From Nannocystis bainbridge (GTDB lineage Bacteria > Myxococcota_A > Polyangia > Nannocystales > Nannocystaceae), in the NCBI RefSeq assembly GCF_028368995.1, contig NZ_JAQNDL010000001.1:744001-808000 (forward strand): a DNA stretch of 64,000 bases. The letters are read 5' to 3'. Both the position numbers and the translations under genes were made by a program. The notes under the pieces are model-generated. The model had not been told where the DNA came from. It searched no databases and saw nothing but the letters and a program-made list of their open reading frames with translations. Shown piece by piece: positions 9,738 through 18,339 of the stretch (within the stretch, counting starts at the first letter, position 1; every line of letters begins with the position of its first letter).

Positions 9738-10783
9738 ACGCGCGGCTCGAAGTCGTCGCCATCGGCGCGCGCACCCCCGTCGGTCACGACGCGATCAGCA
9801 GCGCCGCCGCCGTACGGGCCGGCATCGCCCGCTGCAGCGAATATCCGTTCGCCACCCCCGACGGCGCCCCCCTGGTCGCCGCCGCCGACTCGCGCATCGA
9901 CCCGCTGCTCGAGGGCAATCCCCGGCTCGTACCGCTGCTCGCCAGCGCGCTCGCCGAGGTCGCCCGCACCCTCGCCCGCGGCGCCCCGCATGCCGGCCCG
10001 CAGCACCTCCTGCTCGCCCTCCCCGAGGCTCGCCCCGGCTTCGACAAGCGCGAGGCCGCCGAGCTCCTCGGCCTCGCTCTGGCCTGCCTGCGACGCCTGG
10101 GCGTGGCTGCCGAAGCTCGGGTCGCCGGCCACGGCCACGCCGGCGCCGTCCAGGCCGTCGAGCACGCCGCCCGCATCGTCGCCGCCGATCCCGACGCCCT
10201 GTGCTGGATCGCCGGCGTCGACAGCTGGCTGCACGCCGACACTCTGTTGTGGCTGGAGGACCAGCGCCGCTGCGCCCAGCCCGGTGTGCGCAGCGGCTTC
10301 ATCCCCGGCGAGGCCGCCGGCTGCCTCGCCCTGGCCAGCCCCGAGCTGCGCCGGCGCCTGCGCCTGCCGGCCCTCGCCCTCGTGCGCGGCGCCCGGACTG
10401 CCCGCGAGGCCCACCTGCGCACCAGCGACACCGGCACCTTCGGCGAGGGCATGCGCGACGCCGTCGTCGGCGCCGCCAGTGACCTGCGCCTGCCCGACGA
10501 GCGCATCGACACCCTCTACAACGACATCAACGGCGAGCGCTACCGCAGCGAGGAATGGGGCTTCGTGGCCCTGCGCACCGCCGAGCTGTGGAAATCGCTG
10601 CAATACGACGCCCCCGCCGATCGCTGGGGCGACGTGGGCGCGGCGACGGTGCCCCTCGCCGCCATCCTCGGGGTGCAATCTTTCCGCCGCAGCTACGCCT
10701 CCGGCCCGCGGGTCATGATCACCGCCGGCTCCGACGGCGGCCTCCGCGGCGCCCTGCTCCTCCAGCGCCCCGCGGGCCCCTGA
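9734..10783 (+). CDS. degenerate beta-ketoacyl synthase-like protein, T6SS-associated
   Basis: A 349-residue protein with the thiolase fold pattern of FabF-type ketosynthases: IGARTPVG at the N-terminus, CWIAGVDSWL at residues 157-166, GFIPGEAAGCLAL at 188-200, NDING and a C-terminal VGAATVPLAAIL. The position of the nucleophile Cys reads AGHGHAGAV (residues 131-139) and the two catalytic His motifs are not recognisable, so condensing activity is unlikely. Similar proteins occur between DUF2169 and PAAR-like genes in T6SS effector clusters, where they probably act as structural or adaptor proteins. The GTG at 9734 overlaps the preceding stop; the earlier copied start codons are out of this frame. 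Confidence 0.75.
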   Translation: MNARLEVVAIGARTPVGHDAISSAAAVRAGIARCSEYPFATPDGAPLVAAADSRIDPLLEGNPRLVPLLASALAEVARTLARGAPHAGPQHLLLALPEARPGFDKREAAELLGLALACLRRLGVAAEARVAGHGHAGAVQAVEHAARIVAADPDALCWIAGVDSWLHADTLLWLEDQRRCAQPGVRSGFIPGEAAGCLALASPELRRRLRLPALALVRGARTAREAHLRTSDTGTFGEGMRDAVVGAASDLRLPDERIDTLYNDINGERYRSEEWGFVALRTAELWKSLQYDAPADRWGDVGAATVPLAAILGVQSFRRSYASGPRVMITAGSDGGLRGALLLQRPAGP

Positions 10784-10800
10784 GACGCCTCGAGGTCCCG

Positions 10801-11976
10801 ATGTCCAGCATCTCCGTCAACCCGCCCAAGACGCCCGTCACCACCGGCAGCAACGGCATCGCCGCCGCCACCGTGCCCAACGTGTGCAAGATGCCGGGCC
10901 CGCCCGCCCCGTTCGTCCCGACCCCGCTGCCCAACATCGCCAAGTCCGGCAACTCGCCCAAGGATTTTTCAAAGAAGGTCACCTTCGACGGCTGCAAGGT
11001 CGCCATCAAGGGCGCGACCTTCAAGTCCATCGGCGACCTCGCCAGCAAGGCCACCGGCGGCGGCATCGTCTCGGCGAACGTCGAGGGCCCGGCCCGCTTC
11101 GTCGGCCCCGGCTCGCTCGACGTCAAGGTCGAGGGCAAGAACGTCCACCTGCTCAGCGACCCGATGCTCAACAACTGCGGCCCGAGCGGCAGCCCGCCGA
11201 ACGCCGCCACGCTGCTCGGCCTGGTCCAACCGACCGGCCTCGTCGCCCTCGTCGGCGACGAACAATGCGCCCTCTGCCACAAGTCCCACGGCGACGCGGC
11301 GCGGCTCGAGGAGACCGCCGACACCAGGGCCGACGCCAGCACCTTCCAGGCCGCGGCCACGGCGGCGCGGGCGAAGAAGATCAAGGTGCGCGGGACGATG
11401 CTGGGCGTCGTCCGCTGCAAGGACGATTTCGTCTACGCCGCCAACTCGGGCGGACAGATCCCCGAGCTTCACCAGGAACTCTCGAAAGAGTGGCACACCC
11501 CCGTTCCGGAGCGGCTGTTCGCGTTCGAGTCGCTCGTCGGCGACGAACGACGCGAGCAGTTCCAGGACATGTGGAAGAACCTTGGCGAGGCGAGTCGCGC
11601 CTGGAAAGCCCGCAAGGAGCTCAAGGACGCGACGAGGACGGAGCAGCAAAAAGAGAAGGACGCGGGCGAACCCTTCTATCCGCCAGGCTCCTGCGCCGCT
11701 CAGAAAGCCGTCGTGCTGGCACTGATCCACGGTGCCCGACCCGTGGGTCTCACCGAACGCTGGTCCAGTCCCACCGGCCCGAAGTCTCGCGTGCTGGTCC
11801 ACTTCCGTTCCAGGCCAGGCGGCAGGCGAAAGCTCGGTTACTTCGGCGGGGAAGATGCCGTACCGCCCTGTGGCACCTGTCAGGTGATGCTGACGATGTT
11901 GCTTTGCCCGGACGAACGCGCTCCCAAGTGCGATCACCAATCACCCGGTTCGCAGGTCTGTCGATGCACCCCGTAG
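10801..11976 (+). CDS. PAAR-like (DUF4150) T6SS protein with deaminase-like C-terminal toxin
   Basis: A 391-residue protein. Residues 1-165 match PAAR-like DUF4150 spike-tip proteins (VPNVCKMPGPPAPFVPTPLPN, VTFDGCKVAIKGATFKSIGD, DPMLNNCG), including the CALCH pair near 156-160. The C-terminal part (about 195-391) looks like a zinc nucleoside/nucleic-acid deaminase: strand GTMLGVVRCKDDFVYAANSG, helix start GSC298AAQKAVVLAL, and PPC357GTC360. C298, C357 and C360 would bind zinc. The usual catalytic Glu two residues after the first ligand is Ala300. The tail also has a Cys-rich end (CDHQSPGSQVCRC). The base composition of this half and of the next gene is visibly less GC-rich than the flanks. 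The stop overlaps the SUKH gene, the usual toxin-immunity arrangement. Confidence 0.8.
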   Translation: MSSISVNPPKTPVTTGSNGIAAATVPNVCKMPGPPAPFVPTPLPNIAKSGNSPKDFSKKVTFDGCKVAIKGATFKSIGDLASKATGGGIVSANVEGPARFVGPGSLDVKVEGKNVHLLSDPMLNNCGPSGSPPNAATLLGLVQPTGLVALVGDEQCALCHKSHGDAARLEETADTRADASTFQAAATAARAKKIKVRGTMLGVVRCKDDFVYAANSGGQIPELHQELSKEWHTPVPERLFAFESLVGDERREQFQDMWKNLGEASRAWKARKELKDATRTEQQKEKDAGEPFYPPGSCAAQKAVVLALIHGARPVGLTERWSSPTGPKSRVLVHFRSRPGGRRKLGYFGGEDAVPPCGTCQVMLTMLLCPDERAPKCDHQSPGSQVCRCTP

Positions 11977-12704
11977 AAGATGAAATGGAACGCTTCCTCG
12001 CCCGGCTCATGCCTGGCATCGATCTCGGGTGGGAGGGAGCTTCGACGGCGGAGATCCGCGAGATCGAGGCCCTCGCCGGGCGTCCGCTCCCCGACTTCTA
12101 TCGCTGGTTCCTCGCGCGGATGGGGCGCAACATGGGAGCGCTCGGCTACGCCAGCGTCGACTTCTCCGCCGCCCGCATCCTCGCTTGCTATCGAGAAGAG
12201 CTCCGCAGTCCGGATCCTCGTTACCTCCTGATCGGTTATGAAGACGATCCGGTGGTCCCCATGCATACCTGGTACGATCTCGCTCGCCCGATGCGGGGTG
12301 ACGCGCTCGTGCTGAGTCGGGGCATCGGAGACCCGCTCATACAGCTCGACTTCGAGACCTTCCGTGAGCAACTCGCCTGGAAAGCGATGCTGAACTTCCG
12401 GCTCGACGCCTTGCCAGCATCATGCAAGGGCAGCTTCAAATCCCACCGGGCGGACGTGCGAGCCCGCCTCGATCAGGCAATGAACGCCTTGAACTTCGAG
12501 CAGCCCGTCCCCTCCGGAGATTTCTGCGGAATTTTCGATCGCACAGACGCCGCCATGATCTGCAGCGTCACCCCGAGAGAAGAACCGGAGAAGATCCTGT
12601 TCTTCCGGCTCGCCGCCGCGAATGCAGGTACCATGCGCCGGATCCTCGGCGTCATCGCCAGGGAGACGGACCTCGAGGTCGTGATCGATCCTGGACAACC
12701 GTGA
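11964..12704 (+). CDS. SMI1/KNR4 (SUKH) family immunity protein
   Basis: A 246-residue protein. Residues about 15-55 carry the SUKH opening: LGWEGASTAEIREIEAL, LPDFYRWFLARMGRN. SUKH proteins bind and neutralise nuclease or deaminase toxins in polymorphic and T6SS toxin systems. The start at ATG 11964 overlaps the toxin gene by 13 bases; an internal ATG at 11985 is possible. A second region (about 165-246) shows another beta-alpha pattern and may be a duplicated or extra domain. Some segments (e.g. 12181-12240) are only about 55% GC, well below the window average, consistent with recent transfer of the toxin-immunity pair. Confidence 0.85.
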   Translation: MHPVEDEMERFLARLMPGIDLGWEGASTAEIREIEALAGRPLPDFYRWFLARMGRNMGALGYASVDFSAARILACYREELRSPDPRYLLIGYEDDPVVPMHTWYDLARPMRGDALVLSRGIGDPLIQLDFETFREQLAWKAMLNFRLDALPASCKGSFKSHRADVRARLDQAMNALNFEQPVPSGDFCGIFDRTDAAMICSVTPREEPEKILFFRLAAANAGTMRRILGVIARETDLEVVIDPGQP

Positions 12705-12797
12705 AGCGATGCGAAGCCTCGACCGCTAACCACGCACGCTCTGAAGGCGGCCTCGCCCGCATCATCGCGTCCCGTCGTTGACGGCATGGTCCCTTCG

Positions 12798-14027
12798 TCA
12801 CGCCGCCCGCCGCTCCCAGCGTAGCGGCAGCGAGCGCAGCCCTCGTAGGCTCGAGTAATCGTTCCAGTCCGCGCGGCCTTCCGCCCGGGCGAACGCCGGC
12901 AAGCGGCCGATCAGCTCCGTGAACGCGATCTTGCCTTCCAGCCGGGACAGCGGCGCCCCCACGCAGAAGTGGATCCCCTGCCCGAACGCCAGGTGACCGC
13001 GGGTATCGCGGTGAATGTCGAAGCGATCGGGCTCCGGGAATTGTCGCGGGTCGCGGTTCGCCGCGCTCAGCAGCAGCAGCACCAGCTCGCCCGCTGCCAA
13101 CTGCGTCCCCGCCACCTCGACCGCCGCCCTCGTGCGGCGGAACAGCATCGTCGCCGGCCCGTCGTAGCGCAGCACCTCCTCGATGAACGGCGGCACCAGC
13201 CCAGGATCGGCGCGCAGCTCCTCCAGCACCTCCGGGTGCTCGAGCAGCAGGTGCGTCCCTGTGGCGATCACATTGGTCGTCGTCTCGTTGCCTGCCACCA
13301 GCAGCAGCACCGCCGTCCCGAGCACCTCCCCGGCGGTGAGCGCTCCGTCCTCGCTCTCCGCGCGGACCAGCAGGCTGATCAGGTCGTCGCGCGGCCGCTC
13401 GCGGCGCGCCGCGATCATCGCCTGCAGGTATGCGAAAAGATCGCGTCGGCTCGCCACCAGCCGCACCGACTCCTGCCGCGACGCGCATTGCTCCCGCGTC
13501 ACCTTCGCCAGCGTCAGCAGATCATCGCTCCAGCGCTTGAACTCCGCCCCGCGCGCCGCATCGACCCCCAGCATCTCCGCGATCACCGTCACCGGCAGCG
13601 GGATCGCCAGGTCCGATACCACGTCGAATTGCTCGCGTTGCAAGATCGCATCGACCAGCCCGCTCGCGACCTGCTGCACCCGTCTCGCCAGCAGCGTCAT
13701 CGCCCGCGGCGTGAACGCGGCGCTGACCAGCTTGCGCAGCCGCGTGTGCTCCGGCGGGTCCGCGTTGAACATGCTCGGCCCACGCGCGCGCTCCAGCTCC
13801 TGCCACGCGCGCGCGTCGATGTGCGGCGGTCGCAGGCGATCGAGCCCCGTGTCCGACGAGAACAGCTCCGGCTGGCGGAGGATCCTCGCCACCTCCGCGT
13901 GGCGCGTCACGGCCCACCACCCGTAGCGCTGCAATCGATGGACCGGCGCCGCCTCGCGCATGTGGGCGAACAGCGGGTGCGGGTCGCTCGCCGCCTCGGG
14001 CGAGAACAGGGCCGTCGAGAAGTCCAT
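12798..14027 (-). CDS. cytochrome P450 (CYP107/105-like bacterial type)
   Basis: A 409-residue soluble haem monooxygenase. Visible motifs are the I-helix oxygen-binding LLVAGNETTT, the K-helix ExxR as EEVLR, a PERF-like FPEPDRFDIHR, and the haem loop FGQGIHFCVGAPLSRLE with proximal Cys355. Substrate cannot be predicted. Electrons normally come from a ferredoxin and reductase, not seen nearby. The ATG at 14027 is chosen because GGAGG lies five bases upstream; a GTG four codons earlier would overlap that ribosome site. A second P450 lies upstream on the same strand, separated by about 300 bases and a repeat array, so the two probably have separate transcripts. Confidence 0.92.
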   Translation of the reverse strand: MDFSTALFSPEAASDPHPLFAHMREAAPVHRLQRYGWWAVTRHAEVARILRQPELFSSDTGLDRLRPPHIDARAWQELERARGPSMFNADPPEHTRLRKLVSAAFTPRAMTLLARRVQQVASGLVDAILQREQFDVVSDLAIPLPVTVIAEMLGVDAARGAEFKRWSDDLLTLAKVTREQCASRQESVRLVASRRDLFAYLQAMIAARRERPRDDLISLLVRAESEDGALTAGEVLGTAVLLLVAGNETTTNVIATGTHLLLEHPEVLEELRADPGLVPPFIEEVLRYDGPATMLFRRTRAAVEVAGTQLAAGELVLLLLSAANRDPRQFPEPDRFDIHRDTRGHLAFGQGIHFCVGAPLSRLEGKIAFTELIGRLPAFARAEGRADWNDYSSLRGLRSLPLRWERRAA

Positions 14028-14335
14028 GGCGTCCTCCACGCGGCCCAGGGTACGAGCGGCGCTCGCCGCAGCAACGCGACCACCGTGCGCGTGCCCGGGA
14101 GCCCGCAGAACCCGGCGCGCCTCGCCGCCGGCCTCACAGGCGCACGCAGCGTCGCCGCTGACCTCGGCGGGAGCCCCTCGCCGGCGCCCCCGCCGTCCTT
14201 CGCCCGCCCGAGCGCCGCTCCCGCCGGCGACGCTATCTCCTGGCGATCATCATGTGCCCTTCAGAACATGTCTCAAAGCACATGCCCCGAAGCCCATGCC
14301 CCGATAGACATGCCCTCACGGGCATGTCCGAAAGT
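14028..14335. other. 308-bp spacer between two P450 genes
   Basis: No gene is seen. The left 220 bases are GC-rich and should contain the promoter of the downstream P450 (minus strand). The right end is a 14-bp array next to the stop of the second P450. Confidence 0.6.
14248..14335. repeat. 14-bp phased CATG array
   Basis: CATG cores at 14267, 14281, 14295, 14309 and 14323 are exactly 14 bases apart, with an extra out-of-phase copy at 14251. The array ends at the stop codon of the second P450 gene. Confidence 0.9.
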
Positions 14336-15613
14336 TCACCCGCGCACCGCCGGCACCGCCGCCGGCGTGCGGAAGAACAGGCTCGGCAGGTAGCTGCGGC
14401 GCGCTCCTTCGGCCAGGCGGAGGTTCGGCAGCGCCGCGCGCAGCGCCTGGATCGCCGCGCGGACCTCGAGCCGGGCCAGGCTCGCGCCGAGGCAGCTGTG
14501 CACGCCCCAGCCGAACCCGAGGTGGCGCGCGCCGTTCGGGCGGGTGAGGTCGAAGCGCAGCGGATCGGGGAACACGCGCGGGTCGTAGTTGGCCGCCCCG
14601 AAGAACGTCATCACCGTCGCGCCGGCCGGGATCTCCACCCCGCCCACGCTCGTCGCGCGGGTCGTGTGCCGCGGCTCCATCTGCACCGACGCATGCATGC
14701 GCAGGGTCTCCTCGATCGCAGCCTGCAGCAGCGCCGCGTCCTCCCCGACCCGCTGCCACAGCGACGGCTCGCCGAGCAGCGCGAACAGCAGCGAGCCCAT
14801 CAGGCTGGCCGACGTCTCGTAGCCCGCGAACAGCAGCACCACCAGGTGCGAGATCAGCTCCTCGGTCGACAACGCGTCCTCGCCCTCGCGCGCGCGCAGC
14901 AGCGCCGAGATCAGGTCGTCGGCCGGCTTGGCCCGGCGCTCGGCGATCAGATCGGCGTAGTAGCGCTGATAGGCGAGGAAGCCGTCGGCCGCGGTCAGCT
15001 TCGCCGCTTCATCCAGGGCGGGGTCGTACAATTTGAACCAGTCGTCTTGCCACAGCTTCAGCTGCGGCATGTCCTCGTACGGCACCCCGACCAGCGCCGC
15101 GATCACCCGCATCGGCAGCTTGAACGTGAAGTCGCGCATCATCTCGAGCTCGCCCTGCCCGCTGGCGAGCTCGGCCGCGAGCTCGCCGGCGAAGCGGCGG
15201 ATCTGCGGCTCCATCTCCGCCACCCGGTTCGGCGTGAACGCCTTCGAGAACAGCAGCCGCGCCCGCGTGTGCGACGGCGGGTCGTTGTTGAACAGCCCCG
15301 GCGGCAGCGGGAACGTACCTTGCTGCAGCCGCGCCAGCAGCTCGGGCGTGAACGGCACCACCGGCTCGAGCAGGCGCGCCGACGAGAACAGCCCCGGGTC
15401 GCGCAGCACGTGCATGACCTCCGCGTGGCTCGTCACCAGGTAGGCGAAGAACGCCTTGCTGTAGGCCACCGGCGCGCGCGCGTGGGCCTCCGCGTAGAAG
15501 CTGCGCGCCGGGTCCTCCTGGTACACCGGCGAGAACGGCTGGAACAGGTCGCCGACGGCGAGGCGCTCGGCCTCGGAAGCAGGTGAAGGGGACACGCGGG
15601 CGTCGTCGGTCAT
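14336..15613 (-). CDS. cytochrome P450
   Basis: A 425-residue P450 distinct from its neighbour. It has the I-helix VVLLFAGYETSAS, K-helix EETLR, FPDPLRFDLTR and haem loop FGWGVHSCLGASLARLE with Cys374. The N-terminus (SEAERLAVGDLFQPFSPVYQEDP) resembles bacterial P450s that act on terpenes, fatty acids or similar small substrates, but no substrate can be assigned. The ATG start at 15613 has GGAGG directly ahead at very short spacing. The two P450s share overall plan but differ clearly in sequence, so they are not a recent duplication. Confidence 0.92.
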   Translation of the reverse strand: MTDDARVSPSPASEAERLAVGDLFQPFSPVYQEDPARSFYAEAHARAPVAYSKAFFAYLVTSHAEVMHVLRDPGLFSSARLLEPVVPFTPELLARLQQGTFPLPPGLFNNDPPSHTRARLLFSKAFTPNRVAEMEPQIRRFAGELAAELASGQGELEMMRDFTFKLPMRVIAALVGVPYEDMPQLKLWQDDWFKLYDPALDEAAKLTAADGFLAYQRYYADLIAERRAKPADDLISALLRAREGEDALSTEELISHLVVLLFAGYETSASLMGSLLFALLGEPSLWQRVGEDAALLQAAIEETLRMHASVQMEPRHTTRATSVGGVEIPAGATVMTFFGAANYDPRVFPDPLRFDLTRPNGARHLGFGWGVHSCLGASLARLEVRAAIQALRAALPNLRLAEGARRSYLPSLFFRTPAAVPAVRG

Positions 15614-15951
15614 CGCCTCCAGGGGTTACCAGACTCGCCCGCCTGCGAGCAATCGCCGGCGGTCGCGCGCACGGGCGCCCATGCATGTGCAAGCGGGTCC
15701 GCGTCCGCCGAGTCCGAAGCGGGGGACCGGGCCCCCCCTGGACGGACACGTGCCCGTGCTCTTTCGAACATGTCCTGGAGGACATGTACCGAAGATCACG
15801 CTGTGATCGCCGCGTTCACCGTGGCGGTCGAATGAGACAGTGGCACACACGAAACACCGCGGACAGCGCGTTGGGGGCTCTGATACCGTTGTTCCGACGC
15901 GGCGACATATGCGCCGCGCGTCGACATCAGCAGCCTCGAGGAGTTTTCGAA
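15614..15951. other. 338-bp divergent spacer with two repeat units
   Basis: The region lies between the P450 (minus) and the FAD-binding dehydrogenase (plus) starts and should hold both promoters. A short 14-bp array sits in the middle. The right 130 bases are less GC-rich (tgataccgttgttccgacgcg) and likely contain the promoter of the dehydrogenase gene. Confidence 0.55.
15752..15796. repeat. short 14-bp CATG array in a divergent spacer
   Basis: Cores CATG at 15769 and 15783, with a degenerate CGTG at 15755, are 14 bases apart. It is one of only two places where the repeat is not next to a gene 3' end. Confidence 0.75.
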
Positions 15952-17421
15952 ATGACGATCCCTAGCACCCGACGAGCCTTCTTGCGTGGCGGCGCGGCCG
16001 CCGTCCCCGTCCTCGCCTTCAGCCCGTCGGCCCATGCCTGGCTGGCCTGCACCGACGCAGCCGCCGACGCGATCGCGATCCCTGGCCTCGACGGCGAGCT
16101 CTTGACCGCCCCAGCCGACCGCGCCGCCGCGGCCGACGACTGGGGTCACATCGTCAGCGACATGCCGCTCGCGGTCCTCGTGCCCGCCTCGGTCGACGAC
16201 GTTCGCAAGGCCGTCAAGTTCTGCCGGAAGCACTGCATCAAGGTCGGGCCGATGAGCATGGTCGGCAACAGCCACAGCACGCAGGGTCAGTCGCAGGCCA
16301 AGTGTGGCCTCGTGATCGACATGTCGGGGCTCTCGGAGATCCACGCCGTCAACGCCACCGACGCGGTGGTCGACGCCGGTGTGCGGTGGTTCGAGCTGCT
16401 GCAGCAGACCCTGCCGCTCGGCAAGAGCCCGCCCGTGCTCACCGACCACATCGACCTCAGCGTCGGCGGCACGCTCTCGGTCGGCGGCATCGGCGGTCAG
16501 ACCCCGCAGCACGGCCTACAGGCCGACAACGCGCTCGAGCTGTGGGTCGTCACCGGCGACGGTGACCTCGAGGTGTGCTCGCCGACCAGCAACGCCACCC
16601 TCTTCAACAGCGTGCGCGGCGGCCTCGGGCAGTTCGGCATCATCGTCAAGGCGCGCGTCAAGCTGATCGCCGTCAAGCCGCTGGCGCGCCGCTACTCCGC
16701 CGTCTACGCCGACGTCGCCACCCTGCTGGCCGACCAGGTCGCGCTGATGAACGAGGGTCGGTTCGACTACGTGGAGGGCCTCGCCTTCCCGCAGCCCGAC
16801 GACAGCTACGTGCTCACGATCGAGGCCGTCAAGTACTTCGACGCCGGCTCGCCGCCGAATGACGCCGCCATGATCGCCGGCCTCCATTTCATCCCCGGCA
16901 CCGACACGGCCGAGACCCTGCCGCTTTACGACTTCTACAACCGCCTGGAGCCGATCGTCGAGTTCACCAAGTTCACCTGCGAGTGGTACCTGCCCCACCC
17001 GCTCACCGACTTCTTCCTGCCGCTCTCGGAGGCCGCCGACTTCATCGAGTCGACCCTCGCCCAGACCCCGGCCGTCGACGTCGGCTACGGCCCCGTGCTC
17101 ATCTACCCGTTCCCCAGGGCCAAGGTGACCGCGCCGTTCATCCCGCTGCCCAACGAGAAGGTGACCGTGCTGTTCTCGCTGCTGCGCTGGGCGTCCTCGG
17201 CGGACCCTGCGGTGGCGGCGGACCTGGTGGAGAAGAACCGCACGGTCTACGAGGGTGTGCGTGAAGTCGGCGGAAAGCGCTACTCGATCGGCAGCGTCGA
17301 GCTGTCGTTCGCCGACTGGATCCTCCACTTCGGCGCCCGTTGGCCGCAGTTCTTGGCACGCAAGTTGATCTTCGATCCCAAAAACACCCTGACGCCCGGC
17401 CAGGGCATCTTCCCTTGGTGA
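15952..17421 (+). CDS. Tat-exported FAD-binding dehydrogenase, cytokinin dehydrogenase-like
   Basis: A 489-residue flavoprotein. The N-terminus STRRAFLRGGAAAVPVLAF is a twin-arginine signal with cleavage near AHA. The PCMH-type FAD domain follows, with GPMSMVGNSHSTQGQSQ (the position of the flavin-linking GHS loop), VDAGVRWFELLQ, SVGGTLSVGGIGGQT and SVRGGLGQFGII. The C-terminal domain ends in NTLTPGQGIF, as in cytokinin oxidase/dehydrogenases and related berberine-bridge-type enzymes. The usual FAD-linking His may be H in NSHS. True cytokinins need not be the substrate; aromatic or cyclic alcohols and amines are alternatives. The ATG at 15952 has CGAGGAG about eight bases upstream. Confidence 0.8.
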   Translation: MTIPSTRRAFLRGGAAAVPVLAFSPSAHAWLACTDAAADAIAIPGLDGELLTAPADRAAAADDWGHIVSDMPLAVLVPASVDDVRKAVKFCRKHCIKVGPMSMVGNSHSTQGQSQAKCGLVIDMSGLSEIHAVNATDAVVDAGVRWFELLQQTLPLGKSPPVLTDHIDLSVGGTLSVGGIGGQTPQHGLQADNALELWVVTGDGDLEVCSPTSNATLFNSVRGGLGQFGIIVKARVKLIAVKPLARRYSAVYADVATLLADQVALMNEGRFDYVEGLAFPQPDDSYVLTIEAVKYFDAGSPPNDAAMIAGLHFIPGTDTAETLPLYDFYNRLEPIVEFTKFTCEWYLPHPLTDFFLPLSEAADFIESTLAQTPAVDVGYGPVLIYPFPRAKVTAPFIPLPNEKVTVLFSLLRWASSADPAVAADLVEKNRTVYEGVREVGGKRYSIGSVELSFADWILHFGARWPQFLARKLIFDPKNTLTPGQGIFPW

Positions 17422-17494
17422 TGGCGAACTCGGCGCCGCGCGCGGCCTCGCTCGCGGCGCGATTCAACGTGCACCCAACACCCTGCCGGTCCGC

Positions 17495-17500
17495 TATCCT
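17495..17500 (+). promoter_or_regulatory. putative -10 box (TATCCT)
   Basis: TATCCT ends ten bases before the ATG at 17511 with no Shine-Dalgarno sequence between, suggesting a near-leaderless transcript for the kinase operon. Confidence 0.4.
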
Positions 17501-17510
17501 GACCGCGCGC

Positions 17511-17945
17511 ATGAGCGAGTCGTTCATCCCCCGTGACGCCCGCGGCGTCATCGACACCCGTACCGAACGGCTGTGGCTTCACCCCGATGGTTACGTGATC
17601 GGCGAAGTGCGACCCGGCCTCATCGCCGACCTCGATGACGCGATCATCAACGTCGAGGCCGTGGCCAAGCTGGCCGTCGGCATTCCGCGGCCGCTGCTGC
17701 TCGACATGCGCGCCCACGCGAGCTCGGCGACCCGCGAATGTCGCGAGTACTACGCCGGCGCCGAGGCCCAGCGGGTCAACCTCGCGGTGGCGATGCTGGT
17801 GCGCTCGAACGTCAGCCGCGTGATCGGCAACTTCTTCCTCGGCCTCAACAAGACCCGCTTCCCGTTCCGCATGTTCGCCGACGTCGACGAGGCGACCGCC
17901 TGGCTGCGCAGCTTCATCGCCAAGGGCCCTGCCGAGCGGTCGTAG
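17511..17945 (+). CDS. small STAS/SEC14-like protein (copy 1)
   Basis: A 144-residue soluble protein. It has the pattern DTRTERLWLHPDGYV, LLLDMRAHASSATRECREYY, VAMLVRSNVSRVIGNFFLGLN and FRMFADVDEATAWLRSF. The ending (F..F....EA..WL) and the alternating strand-helix layout are those of STAS-like proteins that sense or transmit signals. It is a paralogue of the next gene (shared TERxW, LLLDxR, IGxxFGNFY-type core). Both precede a histidine kinase in a tight operon, so they may be input or partner modules for it. The exact family name (DUF7793-like) is from memory. Confidence 0.65.
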   Translation: MSESFIPRDARGVIDTRTERLWLHPDGYVIGEVRPGLIADLDDAIINVEAVAKLAVGIPRPLLLDMRAHASSATRECREYYAGAEAQRVNLAVAMLVRSNVSRVIGNFFLGLNKTRFPFRMFADVDEATAWLRSFIAKGPAERS

Positions 17946-17955
17946 GGACGATCCC

Positions 17956-18339
17956 ATGGCCCAGCGAGAGATCGTCACCCGCACCGAACGGATCTGGATC
18001 GAGGACGGCATCGTGCGCTGCGTGGTGCTGGCCACGGCCACCCACACGCTTGAAGACGCCGAGGTGAACGCGCGCACCGTCGTCGAGCTGGCCGAGGGTC
18101 GCAAGCTGCCGATGCTGCTCGACACCCGGGACTCGCGCGGCCTCGACCGCGACGCGCGCCTCTTTTACGTCCGCCCCGAGGCCGCCGAGCAGGTCTCGGC
18201 GCTGGCGATGCTGATCGACTCGCAGATCGGCCGCATGTTCGGCAACTTCTACACCAACGTCCACAGGCCGCCGTTCCCGCTGCGCCTGTTCAACACCGAG
18301 AGCGACGCGGTCGCCTGGCTCAAAGCGCAGGTCGTGTGA
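17956..18339 (+). CDS. small STAS/SEC14-like protein (copy 2)
   Basis: A 127-residue paralogue of the preceding protein. Shared positions include VTRTERIWIEDGIV, LPMLLDTRDSRGLDRDARLFY, LAMLIDSQIGRMFGNFYTN and RLFNTESDAVAWL. It starts ten bases after the previous stop and its stop overlaps the GTG of the histidine kinase gene (GTGTGA). The two copies differ enough to suggest an old duplication and separate roles, perhaps a heterodimer. Function is inferred from fold and context only. Confidence 0.65.
   Translation: MAQREIVTRTERIWIEDGIVRCVVLATATHTLEDAEVNARTVVELAEGRKLPMLLDTRDSRGLDRDARLFYVRPEAAEQVSALAMLIDSQIGRMFGNFYTNVHRPPFPLRLFNTESDAVAWLKAQVV

Noticed and set aside
11500..12797. Insertion sequence or prophage remnant around the lower-GC toxin region
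   Set aside because: No transposase, integrase, terminal inverted repeats or target duplications are visible; the GC drop is confined to the toxin tail and immunity gene.
12798..15613. The two P450 genes as a recent tandem duplication
   Set aside because: Their sequences differ clearly outside the family motifs, and they are separated by a spacer with an array.
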